NCBI GenBank assembly: GCA_023630215.1
Contig: JALPRQ010000001.1
Coordinates: 1,426,001-1,490,000, forward strand
Length of the DNA: 64,000 nucleotides
Direction: 5' to 3'
Source of the DNA: Rhodobacteraceae bacterium NBU2976
GTDB taxonomy: Bacteria; Pseudomonadota; Alphaproteobacteria; Rhodobacterales; Rhodobacteraceae
Below the pieces are notes generated by a model. It saw only the letters and a list, made by a program, of their open reading frames with translations. It made no database searches and was not told the DNA's origin. Position 1 is the first letter of the stretch; every line of letters starts with the position of its first letter. The position numbers were made by a program, and so were the translations under genes. Positions 1 to 8,904 of the stretch are shown in pieces.

Positions 1-1594
1 CCAGATACATCTGCTCACCCGTCGTCAGATAGAGCTCCGCCGCTGCCCAGTAAAACTCGTCCGACAGATCCGTATCATCATATGGCCCGCCACCCGAATT
101 GCCGTCTGCCGCGGGGGCAAATACATCCGGCATGGCTTTTGCGGCCTCGTAAGCCTCCATCGCCGCCACGATCAGGGTAGAGGTGAACTCTTCGTCCGAA
201 TACAACCGCGCCCCCTGCGCCGCGACAGCTGCGACATTCAGCGTCGCCGAAGTGGATGGTCGATGCAATTCGCGCACCTTGTCATCCATATGCGGCATTA
301 GGGGTAGGCCGGTCCATTGCGCATCATGCACCTTGTGATGATATAGCCCGGCATAGTCCCCCGACGGCGCCTTCATCTTCAGCATCCATTCCAACTCCCA
401 ACGCACCTCGTCCAAAATGTCCGGGACGCCATTGCCTGACTCTGGAATAGGCAGGGACCCATCGCCAAGCGCCGCAAGCGCGGTTCCATCGCGTAGCAAC
501 GCGCGTTCATAGGTGGACAAAAGTTGCGCCACCGAAATACCGCCGTTTACAACGTATTTACCGTGATCACCTGCGTCATACCAACCGCCGGTGACATCCA
601 GCGTGTAGTCACAGGTCCAAGGCTCGCCATAAATCGGTTCGCTAACCTCGGCTGGTTGGCAACCAACTGCCGCGTCACCCGTGTTTGGTGCAACGGACAA
701 ATGCCCGGCAGGTCGCGCATACTCTTCGCCATAAATCGCCCCGTCAATCTCAATGCCTGATCTCACCGGATAGAAATATTCCAGCGCATCGGTGCGCAAA
801 TCGGAATAGATATCCCCGCGGATAGAGAACGGATGGCTGACCTCGTTCCCGACCACAATCGTGAACCCGTCACCTGTGACTTCGACGCTAGAAAAATCAA
901 TCAGCTGAACCACTTCACCAGCGGAGTTATCCTCGCCGTAATATTTCGTTGCCCCGTTCGCGACCTCGGCCCCTGATGCATCCAGCAACCGCCAGTCCGT
1001 CGGAATAACCGATCCTGCCACCCATGTTGCGCGTTTCGGGCCGTCGGGCAGATATCCCACCTGATTGACCCGCACGTCCGGTCCAGTGTCGGGCCCATAC
1101 ACCTCCAACACGACGTCCGAATTCAGTGCCACATCGTCCAGACAAAACGTCCACGGTTCCTTCGATCCGCCAATCTGAAACACAATCTGTGCATCCTCGC
1201 GATCCACGATAGATTTGAACCCTGTCGAGAATGCCGACATCTCGACGCCCGATTGTTCCTGAATGGTCGCATAGGCAAACCACGGGTCCACAGGTTCCTG
1301 CACCAGCGCACGAACCGGACCGCCGCCACCTGCGCTAAATGCAAACTCGTATTCCTCCAGCTTCACCAAGGGTAAATTGTCAGTGCCGACAATCACACTC
1401 CACGGGTTAAACGTTCCCCCGGGCACGTCCACACATAATTGTCCATCAACCAGTGTCATTGGGGCGTTTTCCGTCGACCACCAACCGTCGAGACCTGCTT
1501 CAAAATCATTGTTCGCAATCAAGTTTTCGGCGAAAACTATCCCGGCGCTTCCCATCGTCAGCGCCGCCGTCAACAATACCCTAGATTGAATCAT
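1..1594 (-). CDS. Secreted glycoside hydrolase family 9 (endoglucanase-like), 3' end outside window
   Basis: Reading the minus strand from an ATG at 1594 gives an open frame of 531 codons that runs off the left edge. It begins with a signal peptide (MIQSRVLLTAALTMGSAGIVFA), then a carbohydrate-binding-like beta domain (about residues 23-160), a CelD-type Ig-like domain starting near VRVNQVGYLPDGPKRA, and the start of the GH9 catalytic (alpha/alpha)6 barrel. The hallmark GGWYDAGDHGKY is present; its two Asp residues are the catalytic base region of GH9 enzymes. The C-terminal catalytic Glu lies outside the window. A GGGGGGAG ribosome binding site precedes the start. The likely role is hydrolysis of beta-1,4-glucan or a related polymer outside the cytoplasm; substrate is not proven. 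The gene is divergent from the MFS gene. Confidence 0.9.
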   Translation of the reverse strand, partial: MIQSRVLLTAALTMGSAGIVFAENLIANNDFEAGLDGWWSTENAPMTLVDGQLCVDVPGGTFNPWSVIVGTDNLPLVKLEEYEFAFSAGGGGPVRALVQEPVDPWFAYATIQEQSGVEMSAFSTGFKSIVDREDAQIVFQIGGSKEPWTFCLDDVALNSDVVLEVYGPDTGPDVRVNQVGYLPDGPKRATWVAGSVIPTDWRLLDASGAEVANGATKYYGEDNSAGEVVQLIDFSSVEVTGDGFTIVVGNEVSHPFSIRGDIYSDLRTDALEYFYPVRSGIEIDGAIYGEEYARPAGHLSVAPNTGDAAVGCQPAEVSEPIYGEPWTCDYTLDVTGGWYDAGDHGKYVVNGGISVAQLLSTYERALLRDGTALAALGDGSLPIPESGNGVPDILDEVRWELEWMLKMKAPSGDYAGLYHHKVHDAQWTGLPLMPHMDDKVRELHRPSTSATLNVAAVAAQGARLYSDEEFTSTLIVAAMEAYEAAKAMPDVFAPAADGNSGGGPYDDTDLSDEFYWAAAELYLTTGEQMYL

Positions 1595-1735
1595 CTTGTA
1601 GCTCCCCCCCTTAGACATGTGCTCCGCAGAATGCGGTATAGGGTCCTTTCAGTCAACGAAACGCTTTCCCGATTTTCTGCTTTACAGCGCGATCTTTTAC
1701 CACAAAAGTGCGCCGACAATTTCACAGGCTTTCCT

Positions 1736-2890
1736 ATGCGACCCATTCCTCAACAGCATCGCGTTTACATCGCGTTTTTCTTTTATTCGATGGTCTTGGG
1801 CGCTCTGTTTCCGCGACTTGGGGACCTCCAACTGAAAATGGGCGTATCCGAGGGGATGCTCGGCCTTGCCTTGATTGGAGCACCCGTCGGGACGCAGGTC
1901 TCGCTGATCCTGTCTGGGCCGCTCATCGAAAGATTGGGCCATAAATTCTCTCTGCTCATATTGATTCCGATGCTGGGGGTTGCGGCGACGCTGACCACAA
2001 TGGCGCCCGGTCCGGGCTGGTTTTTTGTCTTCTGGTTCATTGGAGGGTTGGCCATCGGTGGCACCGAAATCATCGTAAATGTCGAAGCGGACCGGACCGA
2101 GCATATGATCAAACGCCGGATCATGAACCGCTCACATGCCTTCTGGAGCTTTGGTTTTGCAACCGCGGGTCTAATCGGTGGGCAAGCGGCTAAATGGGGC
2201 ATCGATCCAACGCTAAACGTCGGCGCGATAACTGTTGTGTCGACAATCACCATGATCGTGTTGTTTCACGATTTTCAACCCGCCGCGTCCCGATCATCGA
2301 CCGAGGGCAAAGCCCCTCGATTTGCCATTCCGACGCCCGGCATCCTGATCATTGTTGCCTGCACATTGTCAGCAATGCTGTTGGAAGGGGCAGGTATCGA
2401 CTGGTCGGTAATTTTCATGCGCGACACATTCGGAACAGGTCCATTTATCAATGGCCTCGCGATTGCGTTTGGGGCCTATTCCCAAGGTATCGTGCGCTAT
2501 TTCGCCGACCCGTTCGTTGATCGCTTGGGCCCCGTGAAATTCGCGACGATCCTGCTGATCCTTTTGGGTATAGGTACGTTAACCGTCACCTTTGCCTTTG
2601 ATCCATATATGGCGCTGTTTGGCTTTGCGCTGATGGGGGTCGGCACTTCGGCAATCTTTCCACTGGCAATGTCCGCCGCTGCGCAACGCACCGACCGTCC
2701 GGCCGCCACCAACGTTGCGGCATTGGCGCAATTGTCGTTCGTGATGTTCCTGCTTGGACCCCCGCTTCTGGGGTTTGTGGCGGAACATTTCGGCATCCGC
2801 AGCGCCTATGGTGTCGGCATACCGCTGGTGATCCTGTCGCTTTTGACCGTGAAATCCCTGTCCCCGGATTATCAGCAAAAAAATTCCTGA
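1736..2890 (+). CDS. MFS transporter
   Basis: A 384-residue polytopic protein with about 12 hydrophobic segments and a major-facilitator pattern. The frame is open upstream to 1439, but the sequence before MRPIPQQHRVYIAFFF is not protein-like and overlaps the promoter side of the GH9 gene, so the ATG at 1736 is preferred; its ribosome binding site is weak. The region around GTEIIVNVEADRTEHMIKRR is typical of the central part of the MFS_1 family (sugar-type or efflux-type carriers). Substrate cannot be named. The gene ends 43 bases before the sigma factor gene. Confidence 0.8.
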   Translation: MRPIPQQHRVYIAFFFYSMVLGALFPRLGDLQLKMGVSEGMLGLALIGAPVGTQVSLILSGPLIERLGHKFSLLILIPMLGVAATLTTMAPGPGWFFVFWFIGGLAIGGTEIIVNVEADRTEHMIKRRIMNRSHAFWSFGFATAGLIGGQAAKWGIDPTLNVGAITVVSTITMIVLFHDFQPAASRSSTEGKAPRFAIPTPGILIIVACTLSAMLLEGAGIDWSVIFMRDTFGTGPFINGLAIAFGAYSQGIVRYFADPFVDRLGPVKFATILLILLGIGTLTVTFAFDPYMALFGFALMGVGTSAIFPLAMSAAAQRTDRPAATNVAALAQLSFVMFLLGPPLLGFVAEHFGIRSAYGVGIPLVILSLLTVKSLSPDYQQKNS

Positions 2891-2933
2891 CTTTTTTCCA
2901 AGGATCACGCATTGTGCAGCGTCCAAGGATCAA

Positions 2934-3482
2934 ATGCTGATGGAAACGAGCGACGAAACACTGGTGGAACTCGCCACCCAAGGGAACGGAGAGGCGTTTG
3001 GCGACCTTCTCCGCCGTCACTATGATTCCATCTATCGTATCGCCTTCCGGGTGATGGGTAGCCGCGAGGATGCGGAAGATCTGGCGCAGGAGGTCTGCGC
3101 AAGCCTGCCAAAGAAGCTCAAATCTTTTGCTGGTCGCGCAAAATTCACCACCTGGCTGCACCAGATCACGATCAATGCCTCCCGCGACCTGATCCGGCGC
3201 AAACAGGCCGCCCGACGCAAGGCGGATGGCTGGGGGGAGGTTGAAATCCTTCGCCGGGACGAGGCGGCGCAAACACAGGCAGAACTGGATTGGCTGACGA
3301 CCGCCATGAACGCCATGTCCGACGACCTTCGCGAAACCGTCGCGCTGGTGTTGGGCGAAGAGATGACACATGCCGAGGCCGGCGAAATTCTGGGAATTTC
3401 CGAAGGCACGGTCAGCTGGCGCATGTCCGAGGTCAAAAAGACCCTGCGTGACATGGCTAGGAAAGAGGAGATGCTCAAATGA
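2934..3482 (+). CDS. RNA polymerase sigma factor, ECF (sigma-70) family
   Basis: 182 residues. Region 2 is visible at about 15-75 (HYDSIYRIAFRVMGSREDAED, then LAQEV), and region 4 at about 120-175 with a helix-turn-helix around MTHAEAGEILGISEGTVSWR. This is the minimal two-domain architecture of extracytoplasmic-function sigma factors, which direct RNA polymerase to stress or envelope promoters. An AAGGA site at 2925-2929 supports the ATG at 2934; the ATG at 2940 is an alternative. The stop overlaps the start of the next gene by ATGA, so translation is probably coupled. That neighbour is membrane-anchored and may act as its regulator (inference); no classical zinc-type anti-sigma domain is seen. 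Confidence 0.9.
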   Translation: MLMETSDETLVELATQGNGEAFGDLLRRHYDSIYRIAFRVMGSREDAEDLAQEVCASLPKKLKSFAGRAKFTTWLHQITINASRDLIRRKQAARRKADGWGEVEILRRDEAAQTQAELDWLTTAMNAMSDDLRETVALVLGEEMTHAEAGEILGISEGTVSWRMSEVKKTLRDMARKEEMLK

Positions 3483-5680
3483 GCGACGAACTCGACAAGC
3501 TAAAACAGGCGATGCAAAACGCCACGCCGCCGCCATCGGATGATGCGCGCGACCGTGCTTTGCGTGTTGCTGCCGAAGAATTTGAAAAAACTTTCCAAGG
3601 ATCGCCTGAAACCGTGCGTCCAACCTCTCAGAACGCCCCATCGGGGGGCTTTATGAGAGGAGCAGTATCCATGTTTAGACGCTTAACCACCCGCGAAGCC
3701 TTGTTGACGACCGCCAGTGTGGCAACAGTTGTCGTCGCTGTCGTGGTGACCCAGGATTTTAACAGTCTGCCCGAGGACAACCATGGTAAAATCATCGTTG
3801 GTGAATTTGCAGACACGAAAGTGGGCGCAACGCTGCAATCCCCACAAACATCCACCATCCGGCAGGATGCGACCAGCCAGATTGTAATTAATGAGACTGC
3901 GCCCGCTGCACAGCCACTGGATGATGGTTTCGCTACAGGGGCAGCAACATCGATCGCTGGGAACGAGGTGGTTCAACAGCAAGCCCCCGTGCTCGATGCA
4001 TTGGATGTTACGGATCAAGCGTCTTCGTCGCCCAATACGCCGTTGGTTGATGGGCGTCTGCGAACGGAATCCGATGGCGATGACGAAATTGGAGTATTGT
4101 CATTTGTTGCCCCCGCCGCGCCAATTGTCATGTCCGAGGAATCCGAGGCTGTCACGACCGAACGGCGGGCAAACGTAACCGCTCCAACAACCTCTCAGGG
4201 GATCGTTGCCGATATGGCAGCAACGGCGGAAATAACCATCATCCAGCCTGCAGAACCGGTTCCTGCGATCGAAGCCAACACCGAACTATTCCCCGAAGCC
4301 GACATCAACCCCCTCAAGGTTGCGAGCGAAGAACCCGTCTCCACCTTCTCCATTGACGTGGATACGGCCAGCTATGGGATTGTCCGGTCGTCGCTTATGA
4401 ATGGCCAGTTGCCCCCGCGCGACGCTGTTCGGACCGAAGAGCTGATCAACTATTTCCCTTATGACTATCCGCTCCCCGCCGAAGGCGAAGCACCGTTTTC
4501 GACCTCCGTTACCGTCATGGACACCCCGTGGAACGCGGACACGAAACTGCTGCATATCGGAATTCAGGGCTTTGATATCGCAGTCGAGGACCGCCCCCCC
4601 GTCAACCTCGTCTTCCTGATCGACACATCGGGCAGCATGAATGATGCCAACAAATTACCCTTACTGATCAACAGCTTCCGTCTTATGCTGGCGAACCTTC
4701 AGCCCGAGGATCAGGTGGCTATCGTGACATACGCGGGCAGCGCGGGCATGGCGCTGGAGCCGACACCGGCCTCGGACAGTGCGAAAATTCTGGCCAGTCT
4801 GCAAAACCTCTCGGCTGGTGGATCGACCGCCGGGCAGGCGGGGCTGCAACAGGCCTATGCACTGGCTGAACAGATGGCTGACGATGGTGACATTTCCCGC
4901 GTGATCCTTGCGACCGACGGCGATTTCAACGTCGGCATTTCCGACCCTGAAAAACTGCAATCCTTCGTCGAAGACAAACGCGACAGCGGCGTCTACCTGT
5001 CCGTCCTCGGTTTTGGGCGCGGCAATTATAACGACACGATCATGCAGACACTGGCCCAAAACGGGAATGGCACCGCGGCCTATATCGACACGCTGGCCGA
5101 GGCACAAAAGGTCCTCGTCGATCAAATCGGCGGCGCGCTGTTTACCATCGCGCAAGACGTCAAAATCCAGATCGAGTTCAACCCCGCTGAAATCGCCGAA
5201 TACCGCCTGATCGGCTACGAAACCCGCGCGCTCAACCGCGAAGATTTCAACAATGACGCTGTTGATGCGGGTGAGATCGGGGCAGGGCATTCTGTCACCG
5301 CGATCTATGAAATCACTCCCGTTGGCAGTCCCGCCGTCAGCGTCGACGATCTGCGCTACACGCAGACTGACGCGCAACCAGCCAGCAGTGAAAATGGCGA
5401 ATATGCCTTCCTGAAACTGCGCTACAAAAACCCGGGCGAGGATAGGTCTATCCTGTTAACAACTCCGGTTTTTGCCGACAGTGACGCGGGGCTGCAATCC
5501 GAAGCCAACTTCGCCGCCGCCGTCGCCGGGTTTGCCCAACTGTTGCGCGATGACGACCGTATCCGTGGCTGGGACATCGCGGATGCACAGGCGCTGGCGC
5601 AACAGAACATGGGTGCGGACCCGTTCGGCTATCGCGCTGAACTGATCACGCTCATGCGCTTGGCCGACAGCCTCAAATAA
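3479..5680 (+). CDS. Membrane-anchored von Willebrand factor A domain protein (YfbK-like)
   Basis: 733 residues. A hydrophilic N-terminus of about 70 residues is followed by one membrane segment (about 74-91), a long acidic and Thr/Ala-rich linker (about 95-280), then the conserved YfbK-type region with a vWA domain from about 375. The MIDAS motif DTSGSMND is intact. The C-terminal part (about 555-730) matches the DUF3520-type tail of YfbK proteins. The topology suggests the vWA domain is periplasmic and the N-terminus cytoplasmic, which would suit a sensor or anti-sigma-like partner for the overlapping ECF sigma gene; this is inference from the ATGA overlap. Such vWA proteins are of largely unknown function. 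Confidence 0.88.
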   Translation: MSDELDKLKQAMQNATPPPSDDARDRALRVAAEEFEKTFQGSPETVRPTSQNAPSGGFMRGAVSMFRRLTTREALLTTASVATVVVAVVVTQDFNSLPEDNHGKIIVGEFADTKVGATLQSPQTSTIRQDATSQIVINETAPAAQPLDDGFATGAATSIAGNEVVQQQAPVLDALDVTDQASSSPNTPLVDGRLRTESDGDDEIGVLSFVAPAAPIVMSEESEAVTTERRANVTAPTTSQGIVADMAATAEITIIQPAEPVPAIEANTELFPEADINPLKVASEEPVSTFSIDVDTASYGIVRSSLMNGQLPPRDAVRTEELINYFPYDYPLPAEGEAPFSTSVTVMDTPWNADTKLLHIGIQGFDIAVEDRPPVNLVFLIDTSGSMNDANKLPLLINSFRLMLANLQPEDQVAIVTYAGSAGMALEPTPASDSAKILASLQNLSAGGSTAGQAGLQQAYALAEQMADDGDISRVILATDGDFNVGISDPEKLQSFVEDKRDSGVYLSVLGFGRGNYNDTIMQTLAQNGNGTAAYIDTLAEAQKVLVDQIGGALFTIAQDVKIQIEFNPAEIAEYRLIGYETRALNREDFNNDAVDAGEIGAGHSVTAIYEITPVGSPAVSVDDLRYTQTDAQPASSENGEYAFLKLRYKNPGEDRSILLTTPVFADSDAGLQSEANFAAAVAGFAQLLRDDDRIRGWDIADAQALAQQNMGADPFGYRAELITLMRLADSLK

Positions 5681-5704
5681 AGGTCGAGCAGCGTAACGAG
5701 TATC

Positions 5705-5732
5705 ACCCGCCATGGTCCACGTGGCGGGTTTT
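5705..5732 (+). terminator. Rho-independent terminator
   Basis: Perfect 8-base stem ACCCGCCA / TGGCGGGT with a 9-base loop, followed by a short T run. It lies 24 bases after the stop of the YfbK-like gene and separates the sigma/vWA pair from the next vWA gene. Confidence 0.75.
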
Positions 5733-5818
5733 GCGTGGGGAACCCCACAGAAGGAATCCTTGAATCCAAAGCATAAACCGGCACAATACCCGCAACCTGC
5801 TTGCTTTAGGAGTTCTCT

Positions 5819-8560
5819 ATGTCTCGCATTATCGCGATCCTCGCCCTGATCCTCTCCACCATAACCGCAACCGCGCAGTCAAATGATGACAAAACGATCC
5901 TCGTTCTGGATGCGTCAAACTCGATGTGGGGACAGATTGATGGGGTGGCGAAAATCACCATCGCGCAGGAGGTGATTGGCGACTTGTTACAAAATCTGCC
6001 CGCCGATCAACAGTTGGGGCTGGTGGCTTATGGACATCGACGCGAAGGGGATTGCACTGACATCGAAACTTTGGTGGCACCCGGACTTGACACACGCGAC
6101 GCGATCGCGGCGGCGGTAAACTCCATAAGTCCACGCGGTAAGACACCCTTGTCTGCTGCCGTTTTGGCCGCTGCCGAGGAACTGCGTTACGAAGATGTTC
6201 GCGCCACCGTGATCCTTGTGTCTGATGGCCGTGAAACATGTGACTTTGACCCTTGCCAACTGGGTGAGGAACTGGAGCGCGCAGGTGTTGATTTCACGGC
6301 GCATGTCGTGGGGTTTGACGTGGAAAATGACCCCGAAGCCAAGGCGCAGTTGCAATGTCTGTCGGAAAATACAGGCGGGCGCTTCCTGACGGCGGAAAAC
6401 GCCGACGAGCTGACCGGCGCAATGGAAGAGGTCATGGCCCCGGTGGAGCCGGAATATTACGCCGTGCGGATAGATGCGCGGATCGAGGATAATGGCCCCT
6501 TTATCACCGAAGGTCTGGAATGGACGCTGCATAACCGCAATGACCTCGATATAAGTTTCACAAGCGATGGCGCAGATATTTCGGCGGACCTGCAACCCGG
6601 TGACTATCGGGTCCGGGTTTTGCGTGCTGCTGACGAAGCCAGCACCGCGATGGAATTTACCGTCACCAGTGGGGATCAGACCCATACACTGGAACTTCCC
6701 GCGATGCTGCCTGACGCGACGCTGAACGTGGCAGATACAGCAATTGCTGGCGACACGATCCCCGTGGAGTGGACCGGTCCGGATGGGCAGAGCGATTATA
6801 TCTCTACCGCAGAAATCGGCGAACGCCCGAATACTTACGAGACATATACATACACCCGCGACGGCTCACCGCTGCAATTGCAGATGCCAGCGTTACCCGG
6901 TGAATATGAAATCCGTTACGTATGGAATGAAACAGACGACATTCTGGCAAGCCAAGTGATCACTGTGACCGAAGTTGATGCCGCGTTAGAGGCTGTCGGC
7001 ACCGCCGCCGCGGGCGAAGATATCCGTGTCAGCTGGACGGGTCCGGATTATCAAAACGATTATATTTCGGTCGCTGAAATCGGGAAGCCCGGCAATAGCT
7101 ATGTGAACTACACCTATACTCGCGAGGGCAGCGATCTGATCCTGCAAATGCCGTCGGAACCGGGCGAGTACGAGATCCGCTATATCATGAACCAGACCCA
7201 CCGGATTCTGGCGACCCAACCCATAACGGTGGAGGCGGTGAACGCCACCATTACCGCGCCGGAAACGGCGGCGGCTGGGGATACGATCACCATTGAATGG
7301 GACGGCCCGGATTATCAGAACGACTATATATCGGTGGCCGAAATCGGGTCGCGCGGAAACCAGTATGAAAACTACACCTACACGCGCGAAGGCTCACCCC
7401 TAGGCCTGACGATGCCTGCTGAACCCGGCGAGTACGAGATCCGGTATATCCAGAATCAGGATGCTACCATTCTCGCCTCGGTCACGATTGTGGTGGAGGA
7501 GGTTGTCGCGACCCTCGAAGGCCCAACTACAGCAGCGGCTGGCGATACGGTTATGATCGACTGGACCGGACCGGATTACCAGAATGACTATATCTCGGTC
7601 GCCGAAGTGGGCGCACGTGGTAACCAGTATATCAATTATACCTACACCCGCGAAGGCTCACCGCTAGGCCTGACCATGCCGCCGGAACCGGGGACTTATG
7701 AAATCCGGTATATCCAAAATCAGGACAGCACGATCCTTGCCAGCTATACGGTCGAGGTCGAGGCGCTGGCAGTCACCGTCACGGCCCCCGAAACAGCGGC
7801 GGCAGGCGATGACATTGTCATTGAATGGGACGGCCCCGATTACCAGAATGATTATATAGCGGTGGCCGAGGTTGGTGCACGCGGCAATCAGTATATCAAC
7901 TATACCTACACGCGCGATGGGTCTCCGTTGCGCCTGACAATGCCGACAGAACCCGGCACATACGAGGTCCGCTATATCCAGAACCAGGATGCGACGATCC
8001 TCGCCAGTGTCACGATTGAGGTGCAGGCGGTGACCGGGACCATCACCGCGCCGGACGTCGCAACGGCAGGTGACAGTATCGTCATCCAGTGGGAAGGCCC
8101 GGACTATCAGAATGATTATATCGCGGTTGCTGAAATGGGGGCGCGGGGCAATCAGTATGTGAATTACACCTACACCCGCGACGGTTCACCGCTGCGTCTG
8201 GAAATGCCGTCAGAGCCGGGAGATTACGAAATCCGTTACGTGATCAATCAGGATAGCACCGTGCTGATCAGCGTGCCCGTCACGATCGAAGCAGCCACTG
8301 CTACGCTGACCGTAAACGCAACGGCAGCGTCGGGTGGCAATCTGGTGGTGGAATGGGACGGTCCTGATTATCAGAACGATTATATCGCTCTGGCTGAACC
8401 GGGCGCCGCGCCAAATGACTATCTGACCTATGTCTATACGCGTGAGGGCAGCCCGCTGATCCTGAAACTGCCAGAATATGTGACCGGCGATTTCGAGGTC
8501 CGCTATATCATGAACCAGGACAATACGCTTCTGGCAAGCGAGCCACTGACGATCGAGTAA
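5819..8560 (+). CDS. Secreted vWA protein with seven tandem 88-residue beta repeats
   Basis: 913 residues. A signal peptide (MSRIIAILALILSTITATAQ) is followed by a vWA domain (about 26-210) with the metal site DASNSM near residue 31. A linker domain (about 215-300) leads into seven consecutive repeats of about 88 residues (from about residue 302 to the end), each with a core W-x-GPDYQNDYI-x-VAE, a YTYTR(E/D)GSPL strand and an EIRY(I/V)xNQ strand. The repeat period and strand pattern suggest Ig or fibronectin-like beta sandwiches. An AGGAG site precedes the ATG. The protein is probably periplasmic or surface-exposed and may bind ligands by metal-dependent adhesion; function is not known. It follows, but is separated by a terminator from, the sigma/vWA pair. 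Confidence 0.88.
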   Translation: MSRIIAILALILSTITATAQSNDDKTILVLDASNSMWGQIDGVAKITIAQEVIGDLLQNLPADQQLGLVAYGHRREGDCTDIETLVAPGLDTRDAIAAAVNSISPRGKTPLSAAVLAAAEELRYEDVRATVILVSDGRETCDFDPCQLGEELERAGVDFTAHVVGFDVENDPEAKAQLQCLSENTGGRFLTAENADELTGAMEEVMAPVEPEYYAVRIDARIEDNGPFITEGLEWTLHNRNDLDISFTSDGADISADLQPGDYRVRVLRAADEASTAMEFTVTSGDQTHTLELPAMLPDATLNVADTAIAGDTIPVEWTGPDGQSDYISTAEIGERPNTYETYTYTRDGSPLQLQMPALPGEYEIRYVWNETDDILASQVITVTEVDAALEAVGTAAAGEDIRVSWTGPDYQNDYISVAEIGKPGNSYVNYTYTREGSDLILQMPSEPGEYEIRYIMNQTHRILATQPITVEAVNATITAPETAAAGDTITIEWDGPDYQNDYISVAEIGSRGNQYENYTYTREGSPLGLTMPAEPGEYEIRYIQNQDATILASVTIVVEEVVATLEGPTTAAAGDTVMIDWTGPDYQNDYISVAEVGARGNQYINYTYTREGSPLGLTMPPEPGTYEIRYIQNQDSTILASYTVEVEALAVTVTAPETAAAGDDIVIEWDGPDYQNDYIAVAEVGARGNQYINYTYTRDGSPLRLTMPTEPGTYEVRYIQNQDATILASVTIEVQAVTGTITAPDVATAGDSIVIQWEGPDYQNDYIAVAEMGARGNQYVNYTYTRDGSPLRLEMPSEPGDYEIRYVINQDSTVLISVPVTIEAATATLTVNATAASGGNLVVEWDGPDYQNDYIALAEPGAAPNDYLTYVYTREGSPLILKLPEYVTGDFEVRYIMNQDNTLLASEPLTIE
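6722..8557 (+). repeat. Seven tandem 264-bp coding repeats
   Basis: In-frame repeats inside the 913-residue vWA protein. Units 2 to 6 are the most alike, while the first and last have diverged (for example GPDGQSDYI in unit 1 against GPDYQNDYI in units 2-7). This gradient fits internal duplication with the newest copies in the centre. The DNA similarity may allow copy-number change by recombination. Confidence 0.85.
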
Positions 8561-8857
8561 GCGGGCAGGGCGGGGCTCTCCCGCCCGTCGCGCTGGACAT
8601 TTCGCGCCAATTGCTCCTGTTGGGCGTGGCCTCGGCCACGCCTCGGCACTGGACAATTGGACAAAGTGAAAATGGGATCAATGATCGGGCACTCGCTTGC
8701 CCATTCGCTTACTGTTTCGAAATGTCTCAAAATGGTTTGTGACCTCTCAGTGAGGTGACAGGGGAAAAGGTTTCGGCCCCCGGGGGCCGATGCCGAATTT
8801 GGGTCCATCTTTTGGAAGGTCGGGATTGCGCATAATTTCCCGATGCGCGCTCCCAAA
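8561..8857. other. Gene-free, hairpin-rich intergenic region
   Basis: No convincing coding frame in either direction. The stretch holds several strong inverted repeats: GGGCGGG / CCCGCCC (8568-8586); GGCGTGGCC / GGCCACGCC with a 2-base spacer (8623-8642), nested within CCAATTG / CAATTGG (8607-8660); GGGCA / TGCCC (about 8695-8711); and an 18-base perfect palindrome of TCGGCCCCC and its complement (8773-8790). None except the terminator at 8855-8890 is followed by a clear T run. Confidence 0.6.
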
Positions 8858-8890
8858 AAAACGCCCACCGAACCGGCGGGCGTTTTCTTG
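8855..8890. terminator. Bidirectional rho-independent terminator
   Basis: Stem AAAACGCCC (8858-8866) pairs with GGGCGTTTT (8878-8886). An A run precedes and a T run follows, so it can work on both strands. It lies 15 bases past the stop of the minus-strand substrate-binding protein gene and is the natural end of the pyrimidine/ABC operon. Confidence 0.85.
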
Positions 8891-8904
8891 TTATTTCAGT
8901 GCGA

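Noticed and set aside
2586-3641. 351-codon open frame on the minus strand
   Set aside because: Antisense to the end of the MFS gene, the sigma factor and the start of the vWA gene; these have clear motifs and this frame has none.
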